Assembly: GCA_016758965.1 (NCBI GenBank)
Contig: JAEPRB010000056.1
Coordinates: 124,001 to 188,000, forward strand
Origin: Circinella minor
Lineage: Eukaryota > Mucoromycota > Mucoromycetes > Mucorales > Lichtheimiaceae
Reading direction: 5' to 3'
Length of the DNA: 64,000 nucleotides
Shown piece by piece: positions 35,762-51,211 of this stretch (its first letter is position 1; the number at the start of each line of letters is the position of its first letter). The notes under the pieces were generated by a model. That model was not told where the DNA came from, did no database searches, and worked only from the letters and a program-made list of their open reading frames with translations. The translations under genes and the position numbers were made by a program.

Positions 35762-36607
35762 TTATTGTTGTTGGCTTCTTTTTGATGGAGTTGTAGCTAA
35801 CGTAGATAAATTCAAAGTACTTGTATTATAATTATTAATATCAAGAAAAGAAGGTTGTCTTTTATGAGGAATAGAAGGTGATGTTATTACAGAAGATGGT
35901 GATGATGAACCATTATTATTAGAAAAACTCTTTTTCTTTTTAAAGTCATAAGCTCGAACTCTTTCCAGTAATGGCTTGCCTTGATGTTTTTTTGTAACTG
36001 CATCCAAACATCGGACATGCCAACGGATCCTTTCCTTTGACCAACTCTCAATAATCATCTGTGTTCGCCCATTTTCAGTTTCTTCAAATTGCAAAGATTC
36101 ATGTCGATAAAATACTTTAACAGTTTGTTCAATATCTCTTCCAACTGCTTCATAATATCTAGATAAAGTAATCCAATCTTCTCTTTTCCATGGATGTGTA
36201 GTATCTGCTTTTTGAACGGAACCTAGATTGGCAAGACTTTTTGTTCTTCGTGTATCACTTGATGTTGTTGCTGGGGTTATATTTTGAGTACTTGGTGTAA
36301 GAGTAGCATTAGGCGTAGAATTAGGTGTTGAATCCGACGTAGATGTTGCTATTAATTTTCCTACTTTTTCTTCCCTAGCTGTTGTCAATGACGGAGATAA
36401 TGCCGTTTGAGCACGACGTAAAGGTGTACGTAATCCTTCACTACGATGAGATGGTGACTGGGCTCCTGTTAGTGCTGCTGATCGACGTGGGGAAGCCAGC
36501 AGAGAATAATGTCGACGTAAAGGATCACGTAAATCAGGCGTAGCACTACGATGTGGACTATTATTGCCACTGCCACTATTACTAGTTACTGTTGTTGATA
36601 ACACTTT
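35762..36607 (-). CDS. Protein with a WKREDW module, start exon unresolved
   Basis: One long open exon codes for about 280 aa. The N-terminal half is Ser/Thr/Pro/Arg-rich with several SPxR-type sites. A compact, conserved-looking block follows at about residues 140-225, beginning HPWKREDWITLSRYYEAVG and ending at LLERVRAYD. Such Trp-rich WxxEDW blocks occur in uncharacterised fungal proteins and look distantly Myb/SANT-like, but that is only a resemblance. The tail is Asn/Ser-rich. The frame has no ATG before residue 180 or so; its 5' end is a GTG inside a T-rich tract with an AG at about 36608, so a short upstream exon holding the ATG is likely. I could not fix that exon. Confidence 0.6.
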   Translation of the reverse strand, partial: KVLSTTVTSNSGSGNNSPHRSATPDLRDPLRRHYSLLASPRRSAALTGAQSPSHRSEGLRTPLRRAQTALSPSLTTAREEKVGKLIATSTSDSTPNSTPNATLTPSTQNITPATTSSDTRRTKSLANLGSVQKADTTHPWKREDWITLSRYYEAVGRDIEQTVKVFYRHESLQFEETENGRTQMIIESWSKERIRWHVRCLDAVTKKHQGKPLLERVRAYDFKKKKSFSNNNGSSSPSSVITSPSIPHKRQPSFLDINNYNTSTLNLSTLATTPSKRSQQQ

Positions 36608-36616
36608 GGAAGACAC

Positions 36617-39600
36617 AATGGTGAAAAAAAAAAGAGAAAATTATGGAAGTAGAGTGTATATATGTAATTGTAAATTATGTACAGGAAATAAAAATAAAAA
36701 GCTGTATGTTTTTTTTCTCTCTGGGACGATAAAATTATTTTTTTTGAGGGGGAGAAAAAATCATTTTAAGGACGAAAACTCTTATTGTTTCAAAACCCTT
36801 TTTCTTTCTTGTGCATTATTATATAAACAATGCATCAAAAAAGACATACATTAATTTATTATTGGCATATACTGATAAGTTTAGTATATATGAGCTATAT
36901 AGACCGGATAATGGCCTTTGTTTTATTAAAACAGCGAGAGTAATTAAATATCTTTAATCCTAATACTTACATCTGGCGTGTTTTTATCATGTAATAGTAT
37001 TCTTCGAAACATGAGTACGTAACATTATATTTATTCGTTCATTCTGAAATTTAGATGCTCTGGTTGATAAACGATATGACATGTTTTTTCTTGACGAGAC
37101 TTCGTCGTTAATAATCAAAAGTAAAGAAAATCAACACCTTTCAACACTTGTATTTTTGTTATTATTTACGTAGCATTATCAAAGGCCAAAATCTAATATT
37201 ATTCCACACACATACATGAAGAATAATTTGAGACGCATGGAACTCAGTCAAGAATGGTAATTCACCAAGTGAATATATGAACTGTTAGAATAAAAGTGTT
37301 CTTACAACCCCTGAAATAGATAGGGTTCAATAAGCTCTCTTTTTTTTAGTTGACTACTAAAATTTTGATACTCCCCGTTATTCATAATAGTTGGTACAAT
37401 AAAACTTAAAAATTCGTTTGATCATTGGTATATACATCTGATAATGGTTATCAGTAAGTTCATGTGGAATATTAGCTCCTTTAATATCCATTTCTTAAAT
37501 TATTTTCTCTTCCTCCTTCTCTTCCTTCTCTTTCCGATTTATTACCATATAACTTGAAAACCATCGTTGAAACTTTTTGATATAGCACGACTACTAATGT
37601 CCCTCCAAACAAAGCAGTAATTTAAAAGTAGCTGCGGTATATCTTAGTAGTGTATCTAATTATTTCAGTAATTATTAACGTTGTGCAAAAATAAACATTA
37701 TTGAAACATGAGGACTCCTAGTGAGATGACTTTCATAAATGAATAATGTTCACAAAAACCAATGTATATAACCAGTAATGTATACAACAAGTAATGTTAA
37801 GACAGAGTATCAACAGATCAAATAATTTTAATCGTTTTTCAGAGATAGACTGTAGCTTACAATATAATTCGAAATCCAGCGAGTTTCAATATTTTTTTCA
37901 TAATTGTCTGAGCGATTAAAATATTCAATCATAAGATTATAGTAATTGCGACACGAGTGTTTAAGCTAACGCCCTCTCTTCTTTCGTATACATATTTTAA
38001 AATACTTCTTGTGATGGTCAAGAAGAAACGGATCTGTTGTGCTTCTTTCTTTTGCTGGTGAGTATACTTTAGTTTCAGGAAATTGGTTAAAGAAATCATT
38101 ATGGTTTAGAATGATTGAGTGAATCTGTTGAACACTTATATATATCTAAAGTACGTACTACAGAAGATGACACGCTTATTCATTAGTGATAATATCTATC
38201 TGACCAGCTGTTTTTAATTTCTTAGCGACCCCATGATTCTATTGTGGGTTTTTAAATCGGTCGGGTTTGGCTTATATAAATGGGACACTTATGCTTAAAC
38301 TAATATAATCAATGCTTAAGTGTTGATTAATAGTTGAAATGATATGGTTAGCTAAAGAATAAGAAGCCACTCGTCTATGCATTTTAGATCCTTCTCATAC
38401 ACAGCTATTCTTGCCACTCTTAAGTTTCCTCCAACTTTCATTTAATGACTCGATAATGTTAATATATTTATATTCAACAAGTTTGTTTCTGTTACTAAGT
38501 AAAGGTTTCTACTTTGTTTGAAAAGCAAGTCAGCGAAGCGCATTTTTAAGCAAGGCAGCAAGCAAAATTTCTCTTTGACTCCCCTCAAAATATTTGCAGT
38601 ATTGATATAAATGATATTAGATTAGACATGAATATAAAAATTTGAAAAACGTTTTGCGTCAGATAACGCGGCATATGTATCAATGACAAATAATTGAAAA
38701 CGCGTCAAATGTTAAGGCATGAAGAATGATTATTTTAAATAATTTTATGTGGTGAAAAGACTGGAGTAATATTTATCAGGAAATTATGTCAAGTACTGGT
38801 AATTTTTATTACAGGTCTGGTGTCATGAGAGTTTATAAAACCTAATGTTCACCTCTTTTTTGTACAACTGAAAATCTATACTAACTAGTGGCATAATAAA
38901 AAATTATTTGATTAAGTGTTTGTGTTTTTTATCGGATGTTGCTATACCGAGCAATTTTTTTTTTGCTGAGCAAATTATACGTAGCTGTATTGGTTTTCTC
39001 ACTCACAGAAAAATCTCTATAATAATACATTGTGTTAGCGCGTTTTTTATGAAGTACATTCAACATTTAAATAGTATATAAAGTTTGTATATATGTCTGT
39101 GTACTTCTTGTCTTTTTTTTTAAAATTTACAAAACAATAAGATTAAGCTTCTAATATAGGTATTAGTTGTATGGTAGAGGAGCTACCATTGTCGTATCCT
39201 GCTGTTGTTGCTTTATTTTGCTGTACTTGAAAAATATCAGGTACGTACATCCTATGTACGCACGTACTCTGTAAGAAAGCAATATATATATATATATATA
39301 TATATACCCTTGATATAATGCATCATCTTGCATTGAAATTGCAGTATCATTATGTAAATTAAAAAAAAAGAAAAACTTGAACGAATGTAATTGTTTTTTA
39401 TGGAGAAAAAACTTTTTATTACATCTATCATTTATAACAACATTCACGTGATAATATTATACAAAGCAATCCATGATGAAATAAAATATCCAGATTTACC
39501 CCACTTCCGTATTTTTGTAAAAAAAAAGCATACGTAACAGCAAAACTTATTTTATTATTATGTAGAACAGCATGGAACTTATTATTATGCAAACCAAAAT

Positions 39601-40620
39601 AAAATAATAAACTAACCAGATTTGGAAACCTATGTTACATTGTGTCCAAAACTGGGCTTGGGCTGGGCTCATGTGGAAGAAAGATAATAATAAATCATTT
39701 TATTAACCTACTCGATTATAGTAATTACATTATTATTATTACTTCCATCCCCCTGCTCAGTCCTCTTTTTTTTTTGTTTAAATTATTATACTAGTTAATG
39801 AAGAATTGTAACAACTGAAAGAATTGAAAAAAAGGATAGTCGGAAACGGTTATACGGGAAAAAGCATGATTTATGGTAAAAAAAAGTTTCAGTCAGTGAA
39901 ACTTAGAATATAAAGAAGGGGAAAAATAAAAATATGTAGTTCCGTTCTAATATTCCCTGTCTACATCTTTAATATGGAACCAGGCTTATTATTTCATCTT
40001 TTTGAACGGGGTTACATTCCGGCTGATAATAACCATTAGACTGTTCGAGACCACTATTATATATATTCATATAATTTTCTTTTGTCTTACCTTTTTTTTT
40101 AATAAAATTAAAAAAGTAACTTATAAAGAAAAAACTTTTTTTGAACGCTGGGACAAATCAAGTTAGTTCGCTTGGCGTATCGGGAGTTGCGGAGTAGGTG
40201 AGACTTTAAGAGATCGACGGAACACCTGAGTACACAACCACGACTTTAAAACTGACAAGAAAAATGCCGTTTTTTTTTTTTTTCAGGTGCGGGGCTTTTT
40301 TTTCACAGGTTCCTGATCCAAGACAAAGGACAATCAATTTTTTTTTCTCTTTTAAAGAAAAATGGTATACAACGGAATATTGCTTTTTTTTTTATTATTA
40401 TACATGATTCCCTTAAGAGATGAATAAATTCTATATTTTTGTACAATTAAATAAATAAGTTCTAGATGCAGGTTGTGTATTGATTATGTTGGGTATATAA
40501 GGTTATCTTTTTTTTTTCGTCAGGTTTGAAAAAGAAAAGGGAGACCAAAAAAAATAATAATTACGGGAGGAGGTTTGTATGAAGTTGTTGGTTGGTTATG
40601 TGAGAATGAAAAAAGAAAAG
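36617..40620. other. Gene-free region of 4.0 kb
   Basis: No convincing frame or RNA gene is found. The left end should include the promoter and probable first exon of the gene ending at 35762. From 36900 to 39100 the sequence has the same even base mix as the gene-free regions at 4.5 and 25 kb. A TA tract lies at about 39282-39305, and T-rich runs are frequent after 39700. Confidence 0.5.
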
Positions 40621-41118
40621 TTAAAACATAAAAGCACCCAATGTTAAAACAACAATAAAAGCAAGTGCAGGACCAGAAACTAAAAGTTCATTAGATGTGG
40701 CTGCTGTTGATTTGTCTGTAGTCATTGATTTTTGAACAGAAGATGAAGAAGCTTGATTAGATCGTTTTTGTTGATGACGATGTCTTGGGGATGCTAAACC
40801 GAATTGGTGTAATAAAACAGGCGGTGTCATGTCCATTCCCGATGTATTGACATATGTTTCATATTCTTTTGCTGCAAAGATAGGATCGTATTGATATGTT
40901 TTTGTTACGGCTTTAAATAATGAATGTTGGGTATATTTGTTTGTTGCTGCTGTATTGCCATTTCCAGTCTATATATATATATATAAGAATTGATTAGAAT
41001 TATATAATTTATTTAACAGTTTCTAAGTGATAAATATAATAATTACCATGGAAACTGCATCCACAAACAATAATCGTGTAATTGCCAAAAGTATAAAAAA
41101 ACGAAAAATTAAGCTCAT
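40621..41118 (-). CDS. Small secreted, probably GPI-anchored protein, 139 aa
   Basis: Exons 41118-41047 and 40968-40621 give 139 aa. Exon 1 is almost exactly a signal peptide (MSLIFRFFILLAITRLLFVDA). The middle is hydrophilic, with several Tyr and Lys residues, then a His/Arg/Gln/Ser-rich section. The last 20 residues are hydrophobic (GPALAFIVVLTLGAFMF) and reach the stop, as in GPI-anchored proteins. There are no cysteines in the mature part, so it is unlike the secreted protein at 34.0 kb. No family is recognised. The intron has a GTAATT donor and a TATATAG acceptor and the join is phase 0. Confidence 0.68.
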
Positions 41119-43328
41119 GAAGAAAAATATCGGTAAAAGAAAAGGGAAGTAAGAGGAGAAGAAAAAGAGAAGTATGAAGTGAAATATGAAAAAAAAAATG
41201 GAGGGGAGTTTTTTTTAACGATCACTTTTTTTTTTTTGAGCCGTTTTGCACTCTTTATTTTAACAAATTTAGACTTTTTTCCTCGTTGTTTGGACTTTTT
41301 CTGAAAATAGTTTAGCTAAATAACCAATATAATAATAAATAAAGACACGATGATCAATTATCAGTAATCTAGTAAGTAGTACACATGTTATTATCTATGT
41401 GGTTCATATAATAGTTCTTTTCAAATTAACATTAAATCACTTCTATTTAATCGTATTAAAACACAATATGTTAATTAATTAGAGAACTTTTACTCAAGAA
41501 TTGTAAATCATTCATATACTACAAACTGAGAAAAAAAATGTTTAAAAATAGTCAACATTTTCTGTCATGAGTTATCGATATTTTTTTTTTGTCTCAGAAT
41601 CGTTGTGCCACATCATGTAAAAATGAAAGGTGAGCCACATAATATTTATATATATGGCTTTTTTGTAAGAATTAGCCAAGCTTTAAGATAAAATAAAATT
41701 GAGAAATAAAATTCGGAATTGATCACAAGACATGATGCGTGCGTCATTGATGCAAACATAATGGGATTTTGATTATTACATTTTTAACAAAGAATATCTA
41801 TATATAGCATTTTCTCATCATCAATATTATTGACGTAACAAGAAATAATGATCCATTTTGCTACGTAAACTGGCATTATGTATATATGTATATATCTTGA
41901 AACATCATTCATTGATGATACAATATATACTAACTATATTATGCATAAAAAAATGCAACTCCTGCTCCTTCTTTTTCTATATATTTTTTAATATTTTTTC
42001 TGCAAAAAATTATGTTTTTTCTCTCCTTTTTTCTTGTTTTACGTAAAATAATATAAAGTTTCACATTAATGGATTATCTACACTCAACCATGCACATATA
42101 TAATGGTCCATATCTTGTTTATATGAATTAAAGGATATATATATATATTTATTTACCTTGATAATAAGCGACATTTACATTAAAAATAGCCATAATCATA
42201 GTTTCGACCTATTTGATCAATATTTCACTAATTTTAATAATAATCTCACTTTTTTGATACTTATTAATAAAATGATCCTATTAGAATCATACAGTTTTTG
42301 TCAAATCACTAAAATAACTCTCACATTATATTTTACAAAGATAGAGAGAATCAATTGATGCAAATGTAAAATTTCGAAACCCAAAAAAACTTGGATTATG
42401 AAACTCCTATCTTTTTTCATATGAACACAAAAAAAATAAATCAACAAGCGGTGATGCATATTTCCCACTTATTCGTCCTGCATTATCGGGAAGAATGGCG
42501 TACATCATTTTTGTTACAACACATTAAGGTAAGTATGGATGTAATAGTCTTTTTTCTTACATTTATCATGAAGAATTCTCTCCACACACAGTATTCTCTC
42601 TTTATTTCATAATTATTATTAAATGTTTACAAATCTATGCGTAAAAAAATTTAAGCTGAATACCTATAAAACAGTAGAAAGAATGGAACCGGATGTTATG
42701 ATGACTTTTGTTTATCTCAAAATACCGAGTTAGATAACACAACTAAAAGGAAAAATGGATTTTTATATTTGCGTCGCAAAGTAACCCAAATTTTATACTG
42801 AGACACTCAAAAAAGAAAATATTTTTTTCTCGAAATTACTGACAGAAATCATTTTTTCTTTAGTTGACTCCATAATAAAAATAAATAAATCAGTCAAAGT
42901 CTTAGAAACAAACAAATAAAAAGAGAGAGCGAGGGGGGAAAAAGGGGGGGTTGGTTGGTGGGGAAGGTGGAAGATGAAAAAAACACTAATAAACTTTTGG
43001 TTCCTTCTATATATATATAATATGATGCTTTTATTGGTAAACTATATTATTATTGGTGTGTGTGAACTAATAACCATAGTCTAGTAGTAGGAGGAGTAAT
43101 AAAAAAAAAGTGCTGGTTGAGTAGAGCATTGTCTTCCAGACTTTTGGTAACGTTTTTCTTTTTCTCTCTTCCTCTTTCTCTCTCACTTTCACATTTTTTT
43201 CTTTGTACCTTTTTCCTTCTCCTTTTAAACTTTATACATACATACATACATATAAATATAAGAAACTGGACATATTTTTTTTGGGGAGTGGTTTTGTATA
43301 AAATATATAAAAACCATAATAATATTCA
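41119..43328. promoter_or_regulatory. Divergent 2.2 kb region before the PKA gene
   Basis: This separates the small secreted protein (minus) from PKA (plus). It is AT-rich, with T-runs, TA repeats and a T/C-rich leader at 43150-43235. A short frame at 42421-42530 followed by a good GTAAGT donor is the only coding hint. No named regulatory site is recognised. Confidence 0.45.
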
Positions 43329-45873
<2,545 letters not shown>

Positions 45874-46280
45874 ACAATTTATAATTGTTTTCTTATTCTT
45901 ATTATTCTAATCCTTCTCAAAAAAAAAATTCGATTGCGAGAGAGAGAAAAAAAAAAGATAAAAATATATATCATTTGTGTATGTGTTCTTTTTGTTTCTT
46001 ATTATATTATATATTATGATTTTATACAACTTTTCCCTTTCCTCATTCTTTTTTCTGTTATCTTTTATATATATTAAAAAAAATTCAAAATATTAATGTG
46101 GGTTTATTATACATAAAAAAACCCCATTCCCTTCCCTCTCGCCAAAAAAAAAAGCCTTTTATTTATACCTCAATTGTCGTCGGAGCTACTTGCTGATCTT
46201 CCATAAAAGAATGAGCTAAAATTAAGTTTCTTGTGTTTTTTTTTTGCTTCTCCACTCTCTTCTTCATCCTAACACAAACA
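45874..46280 (+). promoter_or_regulatory. 3' flank of PKA and promoter of squalene synthase
   Basis: This gap of about 400 bp between two same-strand genes is T-rich, with a C/T-rich leader just before the next ATG. No sterol-response element can be called with confidence. Confidence 0.4.
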
Positions 46281-47988
46281 ATGTTGAACGCTTTCGCTCA
46301 ATCGATTACGAGACCTTCCGAGATAAAGGCTTTGTTTACTTATAAATTTGCACCAAAGTCTGAAAATATTCGCCGTCATCGTCAAAGTCTTACCAAAGAT
46401 GAAAATAAGAGACGCTGCTATGAGTTTTTGAACATGGTAATACAAAAATAAAAATGACCTTTCCCATTCATTAAGTTATAGAAAAATCATCATCCACAAG
46501 GTATTAAATAAAAACGCGTGTTTCTTAATTGGGACGATATACCTCTTTTTTTTTTTGTTAGACATCACGTAGTTTTGCAGCTGTTATTCAGGAACTTGAC
46601 GATCAATTACGTGATGCTGTAAGTTTATTCTGAAATTTTTATTATTATTCCGTGTTTTTTTTCTATTATTATTCTGTATGAGCCTCCGGCTGATGGGAAA
46701 TCAACTCGACTTTTATATGCAGGTCTGTTTGTTTTATTTAGTTTTACGTGGATTGGATACAATTGAAGATGATATGACATTGGATTTGGATCGTAAAGTA
46801 GAATTATTACGTTCGTTTGATAAAGTGATTTATGAGAAAGGATGGACATTTAATGAGAGTAAGTTTGGGTGAGATAAGTCTTTTTTGTAATATAGTTGAT
46901 GTAGAAAGAAAAAACGGAAATATTAAACATCTTTTTTTTTGAAATATAATTATGTTTAGGTGGACCTAATGAAAAAGATAGAGAATTATTAGTTCATTTC
47001 GACGTTGTTATTGAAGAATTCTTAAAGCTCAATCCTAAATTCCAACAAGTAATTGCTGATATCACCAAACGTATGGGTAATGGTATGGCTGATTATGCTA
47101 CTGGTGAACATCGTGAAAACACATCTGTTGCAACCATTGCGGATTTTGATCTTTATTGTCATTATGTCGCTGGTCTTGTTGGTCATGGTCTCTCTGATCT
47201 CTTTTCTGCATCCAACTTGGAAGCACCTGAAGTTGCGGCCAACACAGAACTTTCTAACAACATGGGTTTATTCTTACAGAAGACCAATATTATTCGTGAT
47301 TATCGTGAAGATTTGGAAGAAGGTCGTCAATTCTGGCCAAGGGAAATTTGGGGCGATTATGCAGATAATTTTAGTGATTTTATTAAACCTGAACATCAAG
47401 ATCAAGCACGTGCTTGTTTGAATGCCATGGTATTAAATGTCTTGGATTTGGTACCGGATGTTTTGACTTACATGCAACAATTACATAATCAATCGGTCTT
47501 TAACTTTTGTGCTATTCCTCAAGTGATGGCCATTGCTACTTTGAATTTGGTATTTAATAATATGGATGTATATAAACGCAATGTCAAGATTCGTAAAGGT
47601 GAAGCAGTAGAATTGATTTTGGCAAGCACAAGTATGGATAGTGTAGTATCGATTTTCCGTCATTATGTTCATGAAATTTCCAAAAAGAATGATGCTCGTG
47701 ATCCAAACTTTATCAATGTCTCCATGGCAATTGGAAAGGTAACTTAAACTAAGCGACAACAATGATTATGAGAATATTATATAATTCAGTACGAAATAAC
47801 AAAAGGTTGATGATCTAACTTTACTTTATTCTCTTCTTTTTTTTTTACTTAATTAGATTGAACAATGGATTACTACAAACATTCCATCCTCTGACGCCAA
47901 CGCACGACCACAATCATCCTATTTGACACCTATTATTATTTGTATCATTGCAGTGATCTTTTTGGCTATTTATCAAAACTTGCAGTAA
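46281..47988 (+). CDS. ERG9: Squalene synthase (farnesyl-diphosphate farnesyltransferase)
   Basis: Exons 46281-46436, 46562-46618, 46723-46858, 46960-47738 and 47857-47988 give 419 aa, the usual length. The enzyme joins two farnesyl diphosphates to presqualene diphosphate and reduces it with NADPH to squalene, the first committed step of ergosterol synthesis, on the endoplasmic reticulum. The two Asp-rich Mg-binding motifs are present: DTIED (83-87) and DYRED (230-234), the latter within KTNIIRDYREDLEEGRQFWP. The last exon encodes the C-terminal membrane anchor (PIIICIIAVIFLAIY). An ATG 48 bp further upstream is in frame, but it lies in a T-rich leader, so 46281 (context ACACAAACA) is preferred. 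Confidence 0.95.
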
Positions 47989-49050
47989 CAACAATAATAT
48001 TAATAATACTAATTAGATTATCCCTTTCTTTATCCAACCAAGAAAATACACGCATACACACTCCAATACATACAATTTACTACACCTTTTTTTAAAAAAA
48101 AATTGTTTCTTCCTCTTTTTTTTTTCCTTAGAACAAATACCCGTTGTTTTACGCTAATAATAATAAAAAATTCATCTTCGTCGTTGAATAATAATATTAA
48201 AAAATATTCTATTTCAAGATAATAGGCGGTTGATGTCAATAGTAGAGGTGAAAGAGAGAATATGAGGGAAGAAAATAATATATTTATTATTTGTAAATGA
48301 TGGATTATACACATATAATGAAGACGGATAACATGATATACATATAACGAATTATTCTTTTATGATATCATATGATATTTAATCAAGCATGGATTTTAAA
48401 ACATCAATTTCAGTTAATGCTATAGGTATATCATTATAGCGGGAATATTTTTTTTCCTACTAAGCTTTTCCATGTTTTAATAGGCCATTTTTTCAATATA
48501 TTTGGTGTCCTTAATACAAAAGAGCGGCACCCAAAAACAAAAATGGTATAAACCAAAATCAGCCCTATAGGTATAATACTCAATGACAACGATGGTCGTC
48601 CAAATGATTAAATACTGTTGTTTTATCTATACTGCAAGTTGATATCGTATATATATTTTTATGATCCATTGTTCTAGAGGATACTACAATATAATACTGA
48701 GTTTATTGAATATATAAAAAATGCAAAATAATGATAATAATCATGCTACACCAAAATATATGTATTGTGGTCAGTGTATCATCGCCCTCAACCTTCTCTC
48801 TCTCCAAAAAAAAAATCCAGGGGAGGGGTAGTAATGATAATCGCCTACCCTTTTATTTCTTTAACTCTTTCCAATTTGATATCCCAACATAATCAGCATG
48901 TCTAATAGAAAAAACATATTTTTTTTACTTGCTCTTATTCAAAGCATTTATTAGATTAAAGCAAATGTATATACAACAACAACCGCATCAATGAAAAGAA
49001 GCGAGAGAAAATAGGTGTCTGAAAAAACAAAAGGATCTTTTTTTTTTATT
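47989..49050. other. Convergent 3' flanks
   Basis: AT-rich DNA lies between the ERG9 stop (plus) and the Reb1-like stop (minus). No gene is seen. Confidence 0.55.
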
Positions 49051-51211
49051 TTATCCAAGACTTTCCACCATGGCACGACGTGTTGTAACCAAACGGTCAA
49101 TAATTTCTATAAAATGTTTATATAATATTAATAGGTTTTTTTCTTTTTTAAAAAGAAAGAACAAAACCATCTTAGACTTTCTTTTACCTGGATACTTCAT
49201 TTTTTCAAATCCATTTAAAGAATCTCTCATCTTATAATAAGTTCTTCTTGCTGTTTCCTTACTACTAAAATATCGTTATATCATTGAAAATAAAGATGTA
49301 AAAATGAGTTATAGAAAAGATATTAAGTGTATTTTATATCATTCACGTTATAAATAACTTACATTTTAAAATCATCAGTATTGACCTTATTATAATCAAC
49401 AACATCTTCTGATTTCCACCCCATCTTTTGCATTCTAATTGAATCGAAATATATATATTATTAATACTCATATTTATATATAAAATATATTCGCTTTTTT
49501 ATCCATATATGAAATAGATTAATTGTATAACTTACTGTTCAAAAAGCATTAATTGAACTTGTACTGTAACATCTTTCATGGTACGAACTATTACTGCACC
49601 AGTTGAATTAAAAGTATTATGCATACTTTCCCTAATAATTATTCATTAGATGAAGAATAATACATATAATCCTACTCTCCCCTTTTTGCGACCTACTTAC
49701 CATTTCTTTCTAATTTGAAGCGCATTTCGTTTTTCATTAGAAAAATATTCTTTTGCAATATATTCCCAAGAAATACTCTTGCCATGTTTGTCCGTGTATT
49801 CTTTAACACTCTTTTCTAATTTATTGATTTCTTCTTTTGACCAATGTTTTCGATTTGTTGGTTGATGAGTTAATTGTCTATGTCGATCCGCACAAGATTT
49901 TGGTGTTCTACTCAATTTTTCTGCGATAGTTACGAATTTTCTATCGTATTTTTTGGTCAAGCTATTTATAAACATTTTGGATGAATAAATGTTGGTATTT
50001 AGTCTATTACATGTCATATATATATATATATCTTTAACATATCAAATCAACTTACTCTAATAGCTCTTCATCTTGTTCTGGTGTCCATTGACCTTTATAA
50101 GCATCTTCATGATAACACTTTTTGGTATGATGTACAATTTGTGATAAAGATCTATTTGGGAATACTTTTACTATAAAAGCTCTTAGTATATATATATATA
50201 TAAATTTAACAACACATGAAATTTATATATGTTCAATGAACTTACTAATTTGATACCAAAACTTCAAATGTTCTTTATAGCTTGTAGATAATACTGTCTC
50301 TCTAAGTTGTTCCAATGTTAAACCATCACGCTAAAGAAAATAGTTTTTAAAAAAACGAAAGTTAGTAATCAATAACTATCCTCACCCAAACACACACACA
50401 CACACACAGAAACCAAGAAAAAAAAAGGAAAATCTCAATCTTCCCTATATCCTTCAAAACATTTATAACAATCACTTACTCTACCAATTTTTTTAATCCG
50501 TTTTTCAAGTCGAAGAAGTTCATCCAATGAAAACTTTCCTGTTTTGATATTCCATTCACCCTTTTTCACTTTTTCCCTGACTTTATTGGGATGATGATAT
50601 ACTTTTCGATGCCATTCACAACGTGGTTCTCCTTCATAATTATCATCAGAATCAGATGATTCATCTGAATCAGAGATATAATAATCACGATTCACTTTAA
50701 TAGTTGCATAAGCCATATTACGATTTTTCATTTGTGTTTTCATATCCACTCCATCATCATAAACATAATGTAATTGAGGAAGAATTCGATTCTGAGTGAC
50801 TATACGATTTTTTTCTTTTTCCTCTTTCTTTTTTGATGTAGTTGTCGTCTTTTTTGTTTTGGATTTATTGGTGTTATTATTATTATCACTGTCACTCTCA
50901 CTATCACTAGCACTTTGATACGATGCTGGTATTGAAGTTGGTGTTGGTGCGGTTTCGATATTAGTAGTACTATTAGAATGTGTAGTGGTATTTGTCGTCA
51001 TTGTTGCTGATTCATTATCTCTTTCATTACCAATGATATCCCGGATCTTACGCTTTTTACTGGTCTTGGTCAATGAATCTTTGTGGTTGTTGTGATGATG
51101 TTTACGTTTATTATTTTTATCATTACTTCGATCTTTATTTTTTTTCTTGTGGTGTTTTTTTAAATCATTTTCTTTTTGAACAGTAGGTACAACTTGTTCG
51201 TCGTTTGCCAT
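49051..51211 (-). CDS. Reb1/TTF-I-like Myb-domain DNA-binding protein
   Basis: Eight exons, 51211-50480, 50330-50246, 50170-50056, 49961-49701, 49631-49536, 49434-49363, 49264-49188 and 49106-49051, encode 497 aa. The first 190 residues are Lys/Ser/Asp-rich and disordered, with nuclear-localisation-like KKRK stretches. A conserved block, GEWNIKTGKFSLDELLRLE, leads into several Myb-like units: KGQWTPEQDEELLELTKKY with SRTPKSCADRHRQL, then RKHWSKEEINKLEKSV, then a divergent third unit. This order resembles Reb1 and TTF-I, which bind rDNA terminators to stop RNA polymerase I and polar replication forks, and can also act at polymerase II promoters. That role is inferred from domain layout. The exon 7 acceptor is a TAGTAG pair, so a one-codon splice variant is possible. 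Confidence 0.82.

Noticed and set aside
36564..36854. 96-aa plus-strand frame
   Set aside because: It overlaps the 5' end of the minus-strand WKREDW gene and its probable leader; composition is Lys/Phe from A/T runs.
39163..39447. 94-aa minus-strand frame
   Set aside because: It crosses a TA microsatellite and is mostly Phe/Tyr/Ile from AT-rich DNA; no exon or splice context.
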